Positions 41,975 through 51,551 of a DNA stretch of 64,000 bases are shown piece by piece. A program made the position numbers and the translations under genes. Below the pieces are notes generated by a model. That model had not been told where the DNA came from, ran no database searches, and was given only the letters and a program-made list of their open reading frames with translations. The stretch's first letter is position 1. Every line of letters begins with the position of its first letter. The stretch is from Lachnospiraceae bacterium (GTDB lineage Bacteria; Bacillota; Clostridia; Lachnospirales; Lachnospiraceae): positions 74,086 to 138,085 of the forward strand of contig JAUNDG010000005.1 of assembly GCA_030526195.1 (NCBI GenBank). Reading direction: 5' to 3'.

Positions 41975-42706
41975 ATGGGAATTCTGACAGTTTTATGGGA
42001 AAAATGGGTCGAGTTCCGCCGGGATTTTTATAAGATCACGCTGGCAGCCATGATCGCCCCCCTGATGTACCTGCTGGTCTTCGGGCTGGGGATCCAGATG
42101 GTTTCCCACGGCGAACCCTACCTTAATTATCTGATTCCCGGTGTCGTGGGTCTGACCACCATGAACGGGTCCTTCAACGCTATCGCACAGAATCTCAATG
42201 TGCAGCGTCTTTATGAGAAGGCCTTCGATCAGGTGATGATCTCCCCCACGCCGCTGTGGCAGTTTATCGTGGGCCAGATCCTGGGCGGATCTCTCCGCGG
42301 TCTTTATGCCGGTGCCATCATTCTGATCCTGGTGGCCCCCATTAAGACGGGTCTTGTGTTCAACGGCTGGTCACTGCTGGTCATGCTGCTTAACGGCGCT
42401 GTATTTTCAGCCGTTGGCGTTGTGGTCTCCTTTGTGGCCCGCAATCACGCGGACGTGCCGCGTTTTTCAACGTACATCATCATGCCGATGGCCTATCTGT
42501 GTAACACTTTCTTTTCCACAGAGAATATGCCCCACGGCTTGAGAGAATTTCTGGGGTATCTGCCCCTGTCCCAGACCAGTGCCGTTCTCCGCGGCGTGGC
42601 CAGTCGGGCGGGCTTTAACCCCATGAGCTTTGTTGTTCTGCTGATCTATCTGGCTGTCTTTGTGATCGCCGGTCTGTGGTTTGTATACCGCAAACAGAAT
42701 CTGTAG
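41975..42706 (+). CDS. ABC-2 type transporter permease (NodJ/DrrB-like)
   Basis: A 243-residue membrane protein with six helices and the ABC-2 pattern GLTTMNGSFNAIAQNLNVQR, MISPTPLWQFIVGQILGG and MPMAYLCNTFFSTENMPHGL. It forms the channel for the ATPase encoded 3 nt upstream, and a surface-protein gene starts 10 nt after its stop. The three genes form a compact export or uptake unit. Confidence 0.88.
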   Translation: MGILTVLWEKWVEFRRDFYKITLAAMIAPLMYLLVFGLGIQMVSHGEPYLNYLIPGVVGLTTMNGSFNAIAQNLNVQRLYEKAFDQVMISPTPLWQFIVGQILGGSLRGLYAGAIILILVAPIKTGLVFNGWSLLVMLLNGAVFSAVGVVVSFVARNHADVPRFSTYIIMPMAYLCNTFFSTENMPHGLREFLGYLPLSQTSAVLRGVASRAGFNPMSFVVLLIYLAVFVIAGLWFVYRKQNL

Positions 42707-42716
42707 GAGGCCGGCC

Positions 42717-43328
42717 ATGACAAACAATCTGAATAAGACAACCGGCCATCTGACCGGCATGACAAAGGGCGCCTTAGAAAATAGTGCCCGGACACAGCGT
42801 GGACGCCGACTGGTATCACGTTTCCTGGCACTCACAGCCGCTGTTCTCACACTGCTTATTATGACGGTGATGCCGGTCTGCGGGGCTTCCCTGGCCGATT
42901 ATGAGGATGGGGAATATTCCGTGGCGGTGGAAATCACCGGCGGCAGCGGTAAGGCTTATGTTTCTTCACCGGCTCTTATGACACTGAAGGACGGCGAAGC
43001 CTTTGTGAAGCTCACCTGGAGCTCCGCCAATTACGATTACATGATCGTCAATGGCGAAAAATACTATAACGAAAGCGAGGAGAACATGAACTCCTCCTTC
43101 ACGGTACCCATTCCGGGCTGGAATCGCTGGATCAATGTCCAGGCCGATACCACCGCCATGGGCGAGCCGGTGGAGATCACCTACCGGCTTTACTTCTACA
43201 GCGACTCCATCGGGTCCGTCGGCGAGCTGCCTCAGGTGGCGGCCAAGAAGGTCCTCATCACAGCCGCTGTGATCATCATCGGCGGCGGCATCTTAAATGC
43301 CGTGCTGAAAAACAAATTCCGCGTCTGA
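42717..43328 (+). CDS. Exported single-domain surface protein, NEAT-like beta-sandwich, C-terminal membrane anchor
   Basis: A 203-residue protein. A long basic N-terminus and hydrophobic stretch (FLALTAAVLTLLIMTVMPVC) form a signal peptide, followed by one domain of about 115 residues (DYEDGEYSVAVEITGGSGKA, LTWSSANYDYMIVNGEKYYN, VQADTTAMGEPVEITYRLYF) and a C-terminal transmembrane helix ending KNKFRV. The strand pattern and Tyr-rich motif recall clostridial domains linked to iron or heme proteins, but the match is by memory and not secure. AGGAGGCCGGCC fixes the start at 42717. It sits in one unit with cbiL and an ABC transporter, so metal or tetrapyrrole handling is a reasonable guess. Confidence 0.6.
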   Translation: MTNNLNKTTGHLTGMTKGALENSARTQRGRRLVSRFLALTAAVLTLLIMTVMPVCGASLADYEDGEYSVAVEITGGSGKAYVSSPALMTLKDGEAFVKLTWSSANYDYMIVNGEKYYNESEENMNSSFTVPIPGWNRWINVQADTTAMGEPVEITYRLYFYSDSIGSVGELPQVAAKKVLITAAVIIIGGGILNAVLKNKFRV

Positions 43329-43393
43329 TCGGCTTTCGCAGAACAAGTGCCTGCTTTCCCGAAGAGACGCGTGACAAACGCAACATCATTTAA

Positions 43394-43441
43394 GCCGCAC
43401 AGGTTCCCTTTCGAAAATGGGTCTGTGCGGCATTTTCTTTT
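43394..43441 (+). terminator. Terminator after the surface-protein gene
   Basis: GCCGCACAG / CTGTGCGGC with a 20-nt loop that itself pairs (CCC/GGG), then ATTTTCTTTT. Confidence 0.82.
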
Positions 43442-43548
43442 CAGGCAAGCCACGAAGAGCGCGGAAATGGAGCGGGAGAGCGCGGAACAGCCGGCTTGCG
43501 CAGCCTCATTTTCGAAAATGGCGTGAACACGAATTCTTCACAAATGGA

Positions 43549-43575
43549 TTAGCACTCACCAGTTGACAGTGCTAA
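43549..43575. promoter_or_regulatory. CIRCE operator (HrcA site) of clpB
   Basis: TTAGCACTC-N9-CAGTGCTAA against the consensus TTAGCACTC-N9-GAGTGCTAA: 17 of 18 arm positions match. It lies 107 nt upstream of the clpB start. It implies heat-shock control of clpB by the HrcA repressor, which is encoded elsewhere. Confidence 0.93.
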
Positions 43576-43681
43576 CAACGGGTGTTACACTCAAACTGCA
43601 CAAAGCCATGAGGGCCGCGGGACGCGATTATACGGGGCGTATCCAAAGAGACAGGCTGTCATGCTGAAGGAGGTGCTGTTT

Positions 43682-46282
43682 ATGAATATCACACGTTTTA
43701 CACAGAAATCATTAGAGGCTGTTCAGAACCTCGAGAAGGTGGCCTACGATTACGGCAATCAGGAGGTAACGGAGGAACATCTTCTTTATAATCTTATCAG
43801 CGATCCGGACTCACTGATTCTGAAGCTGATCGAAAAATGCGGTGTCAACGGGGAGGCTTTTAAGGCGGCTCTGAATCAGACACTGGAAAACAAGGTGAAG
43901 GTGCAGGGCGGCCAGCCCTATATCGGAGCGGATCTTAACAAATGTCTGGTGAAGGCAGAGGATGAGGCCCGGGCCATGGGAGATGAATATGTTTCCGTGG
44001 AACATCTTTTCCTGAGTATGATCCATTATCCCGGCGCGGATATGAAAAAACTTCTGAAGTCCTTTGAGATCACCCGGGACAAGTTCCTGAAGGCTTTAAG
44101 CGAGGTCAGAGGCAATCAGAAGGTGACGACGGATAATCCGGAGGGCACCTACGATTCCCTCAATAAATACGGGGAGGATCTGGTGGAGAAGGCCCGTCGG
44201 CAGAAGTTGGACCCGGTGATCGGCCGGGATGATGAAATCCGTCAGACGATCCTGATCCTGTCCCGGAAATCAAAGAATAATCCGGTGCTCATCGGTGAAC
44301 CCGGTGTCGGTAAAACCGCCGCCGTGGAAGGACTGGCCCAGCGAATCGTCAGCGGGGATGTGCCGGATAATCTGAAAAACAAGAAGATCTTTGCGCTGGA
44401 TATGGGGGCCCTGGTGGCCGGTGCCAAGTATCGGGGCGAGTTCGAAGAACGTCTGAAATCGGTCCTTAACGATGTGAAGGAATCCAACGGCGATATTATT
44501 CTCTTTATCGATGAACTTCATCTCATTGTGGGGGCCGGCAAGACAGAGGGCGCTATGGATGCCGGCAATATGCTCAAACCCATGCTGGCCAGAGGCGAAC
44601 TCCATTGCATCGGGGCCACAACCCTGGATGAATACCGACAGTATATCGAAAAGGACAAGGCTCTGGAGCGCCGGTTCCAGCCGGTGACCGTGGATGAACC
44701 CACGGTGGAGGAAACCATTTCCATTCTGCGTGGCATCAAGGAACGTTACGAAGTTTATCACGGCGTGAAGATCACGGATGGGGCTCTCGTGGCAGCGGCC
44801 ACGCTGTCACAGCGGTACATTTCCGACAGATTCCTGCCGGATAAGGCCATCGATCTGGTGGATGAAGCCTGTGCCATGATCAAGACCGATCTGGATTCCA
44901 TGCCGGCGGAGCTGGATGAACAGCGGCGTCGGATCATGATGCTGGAGATCGAGGAAGCGGCGCTGCGGAAGGAAACGGATGCCCTGAGCCGTGAACGTTT
45001 CGAAAATATCGGGCGCGAGCTGGCCAATCTGAAGGAATCCTTCAACACAGCGGCGGCCCAGTGGGATAAGGAAAAGGCGGCTCTGGAGGGCCTGAGCAAG
45101 TATCGTGAACAGATCGATGAGATCAACTCCCAGATTGAGATCGCCAAGAGAAATTATGACCTGGATAAGGCAGCGGAGCTTCAGTACGGTGAGCTGCCCA
45201 AGGTGCAGAAGGCTCTGCTGGAGGCTGAAGAACTTTTAAAAAATGACGGGCTGCGGCTGGTCCATGAGGCTGTGGACGAGGATGAGATTTCCCGTGTTGT
45301 ATCAAAATGGACCGGCATTCCGGTGGCGAAGCTGACGGAGGGCGAGAAGAGTAAGGTTCTGCATCTGGAGGATGAGCTGCACAAGCGGGTCATCGGTCAG
45401 GATGAGGCTGTGGCCAAGGTATCTGATGCCATTCTCCGGTCAAAGGCCGGTATTAAAGATCCGGGCAAACCCATCGGTTCCTTCCTGTTCCTGGGTCCCA
45501 CCGGTGTGGGTAAAACAGAACTGGCCAAGACACTGGCGGCAGCACTTTTTGACGATGACAGCAACATGGTCCGCATCGATATGAGCGAGTACATGGAGAA
45601 ATACTCCGTGTCCCGTCTTATCGGGGCACCTCCCGGCTATGTGGGTTATGATGAAGGCGGTCAGCTGACTGAGGCTGTCCGTCGGAAACCCTTCTCCGTT
45701 GTCCTTTTCGATGAGGTGGAGAAGGCTCACCCGGATGTCTTTAATGTTCTGCTGCAGGTACTGGATGACGGTCGGATCACCGACAGTCAGGGCCGTACCG
45801 TTGACTTTAAGAATACCATCATCATCATGACCTCCAACCTGGGGTCAGCCGCTTTGCTGGAGGGCATTCAGGAGGATGGCTCCATGGCAGAAGCTGCGCT
45901 TAAAGAGGTGGATGATGAGCTGAGACTTCATTTCCGGCCGGAATTCCTCAACCGACTGGATGAGACTATCATTTTCAAGCCGCTGGGTAAGGCCGATATC
46001 GGGGCCATCATCAAGCTGATGATCGCAGACATCAACAAGCGTATCGCCGATCAGCGTCTGAGAGTGGAACTTGACGAGGCAGCCATGGTAAAGGTGGCGG
46101 AGGAGGGGTATGACCCGTCCTTTGGCGCCAGACCCTTAAAGCGTTACCTCCAGAAGCATGTGGAAACACTGGCCGCCAGACTGATTCTGGGCGGGGATAT
46201 CTCCGAAGGTGCCACCATCCGCATCACCGTGCGGGACGGCGAACTGGCTGCGGAAGCGGTGTATCCGGCGGCCGTCGAGTAA
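43682..46282 (+). CDS. clpB: ATP-dependent disaggregase ClpB
   Basis: An 866-residue AAA+ chaperone that works with DnaK to rescue aggregated protein. An N-terminal Clp_N double repeat ([32 protein letters not shown]) is followed by NBD1 with [13 protein letters not shown] and [13 protein letters not shown], the coiled-coil M domain (about 400-525), NBD2 with [28 protein letters not shown] and SNLGS, and the C-terminal [10 protein letters not shown]. The start at 43682 follows AAGGAGGTGCTGTTT. It is preceded by a CIRCE element, so heat-shock regulation by HrcA is expected. Confidence 0.96.
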   Translation: MNITRFTQKSLEAVQNLEKVAYDYGNQEVTEEHLLYNLISDPDSLILKLIEKCGVNGEAFKAALNQTLENKVKVQGGQPYIGADLNKCLVKAEDEARAMGDEYVSVEHLFLSMIHYPGADMKKLLKSFEITRDKFLKALSEVRGNQKVTTDNPEGTYDSLNKYGEDLVEKARRQKLDPVIGRDDEIRQTILILSRKSKNNPVLIGEPGVGKTAAVEGLAQRIVSGDVPDNLKNKKIFALDMGALVAGAKYRGEFEERLKSVLNDVKESNGDIILFIDELHLIVGAGKTEGAMDAGNMLKPMLARGELHCIGATTLDEYRQYIEKDKALERRFQPVTVDEPTVEETISILRGIKERYEVYHGVKITDGALVAAATLSQRYISDRFLPDKAIDLVDEACAMIKTDLDSMPAELDEQRRRIMMLEIEEAALRKETDALSRERFENIGRELANLKESFNTAAAQWDKEKAALEGLSKYREQIDEINSQIEIAKRNYDLDKAAELQYGELPKVQKALLEAEELLKNDGLRLVHEAVDEDEISRVVSKWTGIPVAKLTEGEKSKVLHLEDELHKRVIGQDEAVAKVSDAILRSKAGIKDPGKPIGSFLFLGPTGVGKTELAKTLAAALFDDDSNMVRIDMSEYMEKYSVSRLIGAPPGYVGYDEGGQLTEAVRRKPFSVVLFDEVEKAHPDVFNVLLQVLDDGRITDSQGRTVDFKNTIIIMTSNLGSAALLEGIQEDGSMAEAALKEVDDELRLHFRPEFLNRLDETIIFKPLGKADIGAIIKLMIADINKRIADQRLRVELDEAAMVKVAEEGYDPSFGARPLKRYLQKHVETLAARLILGGDISEGATIRITVRDGELAAEAVYPAAVE

Positions 46283-46316
46283 GCGACAGCACAAAGCATA
46301 ATGCAAGACATAATGA

Positions 46317-46357
46317 ACCCCCGAGGCTTTGCCTCGGGGGTGATTGTTTTGTGTTTT
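46317..46357 (+). terminator. Terminator of clpB
   Basis: Perfect 11-bp stem ACCCCCGAGGC / GCCTCGGGGGT, TTT loop, then GATTGTTTTGTGTTTTT. It separates clpB from the convergent prs. Confidence 0.88.
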
Positions 46358-46429
46358 TAATGCAGCCCGGGAAGCACCGAAATGGTGTCGGGCAAAGTAT
46401 CTGGGAAAGGTGCCGACTTGCGCTGGTTG

Positions 46430-47629
46430 TCAGATGGTCTCGCCGCGGCGATGTTTCTCGACGACAGCGTGGATACGGTCCACCGGATTGAGCAGGTGGG
46501 AGATGGCACTGTCATGATTCAGAGTATCGATGATCAGGGCGATGAACTTGCTCATGTCAACGCTGGTGTAGTAGGGCTTGGCCAGAAGCTCTTCCGGCTG
46601 ATAGATGAGGTTGGTGGTGAAGAGGCGGTCGATGAGACCTTCTTCGTAGGCCTTGTCCATCTGTTCCCAGCCGTTGGTGAAGATGCCGAAGGTGGCACAG
46701 ACAATGATGCGCTTGGCGCCCATGGCTTTCAGACGACGGGAGGTGCTCACAATCTTATCACCGGAGGAAATGAGGTCATCGATGATGATGCAGTCCTTGC
46801 CGGCGACCTTGCTGCCCAGGAATTCCACGGAAACCAACGGGTGGCGGCCGTTGTCATCCTTGACGGAGTAGTCGAGACGATCGTAGAACATACCCATGTC
46901 AACACCCAGCACATTAGCCAGATAAACGGCGCGGTTCATACCGCCCTCATCCGGGCTGATGGACATCAGATGATCGGCATCGACCTGAAGATCCGGGTAT
47001 TCTCTCAGGATGCTCTTGATGAACTGGTAGGTCGGACGGATGTTCTGGAAACCGGCCATGGGGATAGCATTTTCCACACGGGGTTCATGGGCATCGAAGG
47101 TGACCAGTGTGTTGACACCCAGACGTTCCAGTTCCTGCAGCATCTGAGCACAGTCAAGAGAATCATGACCGTCGCTGAGCTGCTGACGACCTTCATAGAG
47201 ATAGGGCATGATGACGTTCACGCGGCGGCCACGGTTACCGATGGCGGCGATGATACGCTTCAGGTCGGCATAATGGTCATCCGGAGATGCCACATTGACG
47301 TATTGATTCAGATTGTAGGTCAGAGAGTAGTTCATGACATCCACCATGATGTAAATGTCATCACCGCGAACGGTGTGGGCGATCACACCCTTGGCTTCGC
47401 CGGAGCCGAAGCGCGGGACATTGGTATCAATGATGTAATCGGTGCGGGCATAGCCGTTGTTGTTGGGCACTGCGCCGCGGACAACACGATCGGTTCTCCA
47501 TTCGACAAGATAGTCATTGACTTTTTCACCGATAGCGCGTGAGCTGGCTAGGGGAAGGATGGTCAGACGACCTTCCGGGGCGGAACGCAGAACCGGTGCG
47601 ACCTGTGTATCTGTTGTTGACGGTTTCAT
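46430..47629 (-). CDS. prs: Ribose-phosphate pyrophosphokinase, long form
   Basis: Makes PRPP from ribose 5-phosphate and ATP for purine, pyrimidine, His, Trp and NAD synthesis. The PRPP loop CIIIDDLISSGDKIV, VTFDAHEPRVENAIP and VNVIMPYLYEGRQ are present. At 399 residues it is longer than the usual 310-320. The extra length is at the N-terminus (VEWRTDRVVRGAVPNNNGY) and near the end, as in a clostridial subfamily. AGGAGGCCCTT lies upstream on the minus strand. It is 9 nt after the dnaC-like gene, so it probably ends a dnaD-dnaC-prs operon. Confidence 0.9.
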   Translation of the reverse strand: MKPSTTDTQVAPVLRSAPEGRLTILPLASSRAIGEKVNDYLVEWRTDRVVRGAVPNNNGYARTDYIIDTNVPRFGSGEAKGVIAHTVRGDDIYIMVDVMNYSLTYNLNQYVNVASPDDHYADLKRIIAAIGNRGRRVNVIMPYLYEGRQQLSDGHDSLDCAQMLQELERLGVNTLVTFDAHEPRVENAIPMAGFQNIRPTYQFIKSILREYPDLQVDADHLMSISPDEGGMNRAVYLANVLGVDMGMFYDRLDYSVKDDNGRHPLVSVEFLGSKVAGKDCIIIDDLISSGDKIVSTSRRLKAMGAKRIIVCATFGIFTNGWEQMDKAYEEGLIDRLFTTNLIYQPEELLAKPYYTSVDMSKFIALIIDTLNHDSAISHLLNPVDRIHAVVEKHRRGETI

Positions 47630-47638
47630 AAGGGCCTC

Positions 47639-48613
47639 CTAGAGTGAGTTTTTCATTCGGATATCTTCGCCGGAAATCTCGGCGATCTGACTGCTGCTGA
47701 ACATGCGTGAGGTGATGCGCTCCGAGTAACGGCCGGCCAGTTCGTGAAGGGACAGGTTTGTCGAGATCACGGTTGAGAGGCGACGGCGCATACGCTCGTT
47801 GAGGACATTGAAGAGCTCGGACTCAGTCAGGTTGTTGGTGAGTTCCGTGCCCAGGTCATCAATGATCAGCAGGTCGCATGATTTGATCATGCCGGTGTAA
47901 GTGGCGGATTCAGGGGTTTTGCCCATCAGGCCGTCAGCCAGGATTTCAAAGAAATCATGGGCTGAAAAATAAAGGGCCGAATGGCCATCCCGGATAGCCG
48001 CCTCAGTGATGCAGTGGGTGAGAAAGGTCTTGCCCACACCGGCCCGCCCCATCAGGAGCAGGTTGTTGTTGTCTTCGCCGATCCGGCGGACAAGGGCCAG
48101 AGATTTCTCCAACGCATCGATGGCGCTGTCCCGGGAACTGAACCCGGACTCGTCCTTTATAGTATCAGAATAACGATCGATTTGAAAGTGTTCAAAGTTT
48201 TCTTCTTTAAGAATATCGTCAAGCGCATACTGGCGGTAGAGGAGAGAGACCGCGATATTTTTGAAGCAGCTGCATTTTTCTCCATCAATGAAGCCGGTAT
48301 CCCGGCAGGCCGGGCAGATGTAACGGATAGCGGTATAATCCGCCGGATAACCCGCATCGGTGAGGATGCGGTCCCGTTTTTGCCGGAGGGCTTCAAGTGC
48401 GGCTTCATCAGCTGCTGTGGACTGGCCGGGCCGTCTTAATCGGTTCCGGGCAATCTCGGCGGCCATATGGATACAGGCCTCATCGGCCTCTTTGTAGGCC
48501 GGCAGCCGACGCTCGATCTCTTCACGTCTCAGACGGGCATCTTCTGCCTGTGAGGCGCGCAGCTCGTCATAATAGCGCATGATGGTGTCGTATTGTGTGT
48601 TGAGAAGCGGCAT
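47639..48613 (-). CDS. DnaC/DnaI-like helicase-loader ATPase
   Basis: A 324-residue AAA+ protein. An N-terminal helical part is followed by a zinc-binding CPACRDTGFIDGEKCSC (about residues 110-126), then Walker A GRAGVGKTFLTH and Walker B LLIIDDLGTEL, with STNLSLHEL (sensor) and ERITSRM (arginine finger region). It is expected to load the replicative DnaB helicase, like Bacillus DnaI. Its start codon overlaps the dnaD stop by 1 nt (TGATG), so the pair is translationally coupled. Confidence 0.9.
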   Translation of the reverse strand: MPLLNTQYDTIMRYYDELRASQAEDARLRREEIERRLPAYKEADEACIHMAAEIARNRLRRPGQSTAADEAALEALRQKRDRILTDAGYPADYTAIRYICPACRDTGFIDGEKCSCFKNIAVSLLYRQYALDDILKEENFEHFQIDRYSDTIKDESGFSSRDSAIDALEKSLALVRRIGEDNNNLLLMGRAGVGKTFLTHCITEAAIRDGHSALYFSAHDFFEILADGLMGKTPESATYTGMIKSCDLLIIDDLGTELTNNLTESELFNVLNERMRRRLSTVISTNLSLHELAGRYSERITSRMFSSSQIAEISGEDIRMKNSL

Positions 48614-49809
48614 CAGTCTTTCCTCTTCAGAAGCTTCTTTTTCAATTCATCATAATCGTAGGACCGCTGATCAAACCGGTTGAAATCAGTGGTGCGGGTC
48701 GTCCGACGGACAGTGGTCGTTGTCTTTTCTCTGGCAGCGGCCTCTTTCTTTTTCTGGCGGAAGGCTTCGTCGGCGGCAGCCGCTTCCTCAAGTGTCCGGA
48801 TGCCGTCCTCGTGCCAGCGGCTCAGAATGGAATCGGCATAGGAGAAGCGGGGACCACCGGTATTTTCCAGTGTCCGGGAAGCAGCCTTCTTGATCATGTC
48901 AAGAGAGAAGCCAAACTCATCCAGCCAACGGTCCATGTACTCAAGTTCATCATCCGTGGGGATGCGCCCGTTTGTGGAAATGCCGAAGGCTCTCAAGATG
49001 TCGAAGTGCATCTTTTCGTGAAGGGCTTCATACTGCTTGGCCTCTTCTCTGGTGGCAACATTGGCGCGGTACCAGTCTCTGGCTACCTTGTCGATAAACT
49101 TGAAATTATTCGGATTCTTCTGAATGCAGTATTCCAGCAGATATTCGATCAGGTCGACAGAGAAGCCATAATCATCATAGTACATGATGATGTGCTCCAG
49201 CTGAGTGCGTGTCAGCGGCTGTTTCAGATAGGTGCTGATGGAGAAGGTGAGCAGTGAGAAATCTTCCTCAGTGCTGAGTTCACGGATTCTCTCCGCAGAG
49301 ACGGCGTGAGTGATCGGCTCATCAGACGGAAGGGCCGGAGACTTGGCGCATTCTTCCGGAGCATCATCCACAACACCTGCCGGAAGCTGGGCAACTGTTT
49401 TGTCAGTGGCCTTGGCCACCTTCTTTTTGCCGGCAGCCTTTTTGTTGGCTGTCTTGGTGGTGGTATCCGCCGGGGCGGCAGCAACAGACGCAGCCCCATT
49501 TTCGCAAATATCATCCGGTTCGGACAGAAGCAGACCGGCGATGGTGTTGTCATCATCCATTTCCAGCAGGACAAGACCCTGTTTTTCCCAGTAACGGATG
49601 GCCCGCATGACATCCTTTTCGGTGCAGTCGATGATGTCCGCCAGGGAGGCCAGGGAAAAACTGTCCTCGCCGTTCTGGCAGGCTTTCAGCAGCAATAAAT
49701 AGACTTTGACATATTCTCCGTTGGCCCGGGGCATGTACATCTCGATGAAGCGATTGGAAACTGTTGTGCTTGATCGTGACAGGGCCGTTCTCAGCTTTAA
49801 TGTACCCAT
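48613..49809 (-). CDS. DnaD-domain replication initiation protein
   Basis: A 398-residue protein. The N-terminal winged-helix DnaD1-like domain (LRTALSRSSTTVSNRFIEMY, FSLASLADIIDCTEKDVMRA) is joined by an Ala/Lys-rich linker (TTTKTANKKAAGKKKVAKAT) to the DnaD/DnaB2 C-terminal domain (about 255-345, LTRTQLEHIIMYYDDYGFS, IQKNPNNFKFIDKVARDWY with the YxxxIxxxW-type motif). It remodels DNA at origins and recruits the helicase loader. I set the start at 49809 (AGGAGATATT upstream), not 49884. The DnaA-box cluster lies 66-141 nt upstream of the start. Confidence 0.9.
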   Translation of the reverse strand: MGTLKLRTALSRSSTTVSNRFIEMYMPRANGEYVKVYLLLLKACQNGEDSFSLASLADIIDCTEKDVMRAIRYWEKQGLVLLEMDDDNTIAGLLLSEPDDICENGAASVAAAPADTTTKTANKKAAGKKKVAKATDKTVAQLPAGVVDDAPEECAKSPALPSDEPITHAVSAERIRELSTEEDFSLLTFSISTYLKQPLTRTQLEHIIMYYDDYGFSVDLIEYLLEYCIQKNPNNFKFIDKVARDWYRANVATREEAKQYEALHEKMHFDILRAFGISTNGRIPTDDELEYMDRWLDEFGFSLDMIKKAASRTLENTGGPRFSYADSILSRWHEDGIRTLEEAAAADEAFRQKKKEAAAREKTTTTVRRTTRTTDFNRFDQRSYDYDELKKKLLKRKD

Positions 49810-49874
49810 AATATCTCCTACCTCAATTAACGTGGAGTAGTATAACATAACGATGGATTTGTGCATCCACGAAA

Positions 49875-49950
49875 TAATCCACACGCTTTGTGGAAACGTG
49901 TGGATTAATGTGGGTAAGTGATATGTGGATAATGTGGATTGTGTGGATTG
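49875..49950 (-). promoter_or_regulatory. DnaA-box cluster upstream of dnaD
   Basis: One perfect box TGTGGATAA (complement of TTATCCACA) at 49924-49932; single-mismatch boxes TGTGGATTA (49899), TGTGGGTAA (49909) and opposite-strand TAATCCACA (49875); two-mismatch boxes TGTGGAAAC (49889), TGTGGATTG (49933 and 49942). Seven boxes lie in 76 nt, six of them in the same direction with starts about 10 nt apart (889, 899, 909, then 924, 933, 942). It occupies the 156-nt gap between murC and dnaD. Confidence 0.82.
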
Positions 49951-49965
49951 ACTTCCGGGAAGAGG

Positions 49966-51345
49966 TCAGGAAAGCAGGTTTTCTCCCACTTCTACGATAT
50001 CTCCGGCCCCCATGGTGATGAGGAGATCTCCATCCACACAGTGAGTTAAAATATAATTTTCAATGTCATCGAATGTGGGTAAGTAGACGGCATCGCACCC
50101 TTTTTCCTCAAGAGCGACCCGCAACGCATCCGATGTGATGCCGATGGTGTTCTTCTCGCGGGCGGCGTAAATGTCGGCCAGCAGCACGTGATCGGCGTCC
50201 TTGAGCGCCTCCGCAAAGTCCTTGAGCAGGGCATTGGTGCGGGTGTAGGTGTGGGGCTGGAAGGCCACGTAGAGTTCCCGGTGGGGATAGGTTGCGGCAG
50301 AGGCCAGGGTGGCCTTGATTTCTGTGGGATGATGGGCATAGTCATCGATGATGGTGACGCCCTTCATCACACCTTTCTTTTCAAAACGGCGTTTGGTGCC
50401 TGCGAAGGCAGCCAGACCTTTGGCGATCACATCAGTGGCGATGCCGGCACGTCTGGCACAGGCGATCACACCCAGGGCATTGCTGACATTGTGAAGACCC
50501 GGCACATGGAGACGCACCTCCATGAGGGGCTGACCATTTTCGAGACAGGTGAAGGTGCTGCCGCCGTCATCAGTGGCGGAGACAGAAGTCGCGGTGTAGT
50601 TGGCAGACTCATTTTCAAGAGCATAGGTGATGACTTCACAGTCAAGATCGGCGGTGACAGCCTCAAATTCTCTGGTATCACGATTGATGATCAGGGTACC
50701 GTCCTTGGGCAGAAGCGCCGCAAAGCGATGGAAGGAATCCGCGATGTCGTGGATGTTCTTAAAGAAGTCAAGGTGATCCTCGTCCACATTGAGGATGAGG
50801 GCCATCTTCGGGAAGAAGGACAGGAAGCTGTTGGTGTATTCGCAGGCTTCCGCAATGAAAGCATCGCCCTTACCCGTGCGGATATTGGAGCCGATGGTTG
50901 GCAGGATGCCACCCACGGTGATGGTGGGATCGGCCTCGTCAGCGAGGAAGACGGTAGCCACCATGGATGTGGTGGTGGTCTTACCGTGGGTACCGGCAAC
51001 GGCGATGGGCAGCGGGTAGTTCTTCATCAGCTGGCCCAGCAGCTCGGCGCGGGTCAGCATGGGGATGCCCTTGGCGATGACGGCCTGATATTCGGGATTA
51101 TCCGGGCGGATGGCGGCGGTGTAGACCACCACATCGATGCCGTCACAGATGTTTTCGGCACATTGCCCAATGGCGATCCTGGCACCCATGGCGGCCAGAT
51201 GCTGTGTCAGCTCGGAGTCACGGGCGTCGGAGCCGGAGACGGAAAACCCGCGTTCCAGCAGGATTTCTGCCAGTCCGCTCATACTGATACCGCCGATGCC
51301 GATGAAATGGACGGCGACCGGCGTGTTAAAATCGATCTGATACAT
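49966..51345 (-). CDS. murC: UDP-N-acetylmuramate--L-alanine ligase
   Basis: Adds L-alanine to UDP-MurNAc in cytoplasmic peptidoglycan precursor synthesis. HFIGIGGISMSGLAEILLER at the N-terminus binds UDP. VAGTHGKTTTTSMVATVF is the ATP P-loop (about residue 117), EACEYTNSFL and LNVDEDHLDFF are Mur ligase motifs, and DDYAHHPTEIKATL is the C-terminal signature. The 459-residue length is normal. AAAAAGAGGTTTCT precedes the ATG on the minus strand. It diverges from glgC. Confidence 0.96.
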   Translation of the reverse strand: MYQIDFNTPVAVHFIGIGGISMSGLAEILLERGFSVSGSDARDSELTQHLAAMGARIAIGQCAENICDGIDVVVYTAAIRPDNPEYQAVIAKGIPMLTRAELLGQLMKNYPLPIAVAGTHGKTTTTSMVATVFLADEADPTITVGGILPTIGSNIRTGKGDAFIAEACEYTNSFLSFFPKMALILNVDEDHLDFFKNIHDIADSFHRFAALLPKDGTLIINRDTREFEAVTADLDCEVITYALENESANYTATSVSATDDGGSTFTCLENGQPLMEVRLHVPGLHNVSNALGVIACARRAGIATDVIAKGLAAFAGTKRRFEKKGVMKGVTIIDDYAHHPTEIKATLASAATYPHRELYVAFQPHTYTRTNALLKDFAEALKDADHVLLADIYAAREKNTIGITSDALRVALEEKGCDAVYLPTFDDIENYILTHCVDGDLLITMGAGDIVEVGENLLS

Positions 51346-51474
51346 AGAAACCTCTTTTTTCTCTTTTAATTAGAAGATACTCATTTATACGTATTATACC
51401 TTCTGCAGGGGAAAAGATAAATCTTGTCATATCTAACAAATATGACTTTGAATCTGATTAAATGTTGTGACTTA

Positions 51475-51503
51475 TTCACAGGAAATGGGTTTCATGATAT
51501 AAT
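51475..51503 (+). promoter_or_regulatory. Promoter of glgCD
   Basis: TTCACA (51475-51480), 17-nt spacer ending in TGA (extended -10), TATAAT (51498-51503). Confidence 0.75.
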
Positions 51504-51551
51504 GCTTAATAATAGCTTTTGGCTATAGAACTTGTAAAGAGAGGTGGTTCT

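Noticed and set aside
46382-47542. 386-codon open frame on the plus strand
   Set aside because: Entirely antisense to prs, whose family motifs are clear; the frame arises from codon bias of the true gene.
50188-51369. 393-codon open frame on the plus strand
   Set aside because: Antisense to murC, low-complexity Gly/Asp/His-rich translation, no ribosome-binding site.
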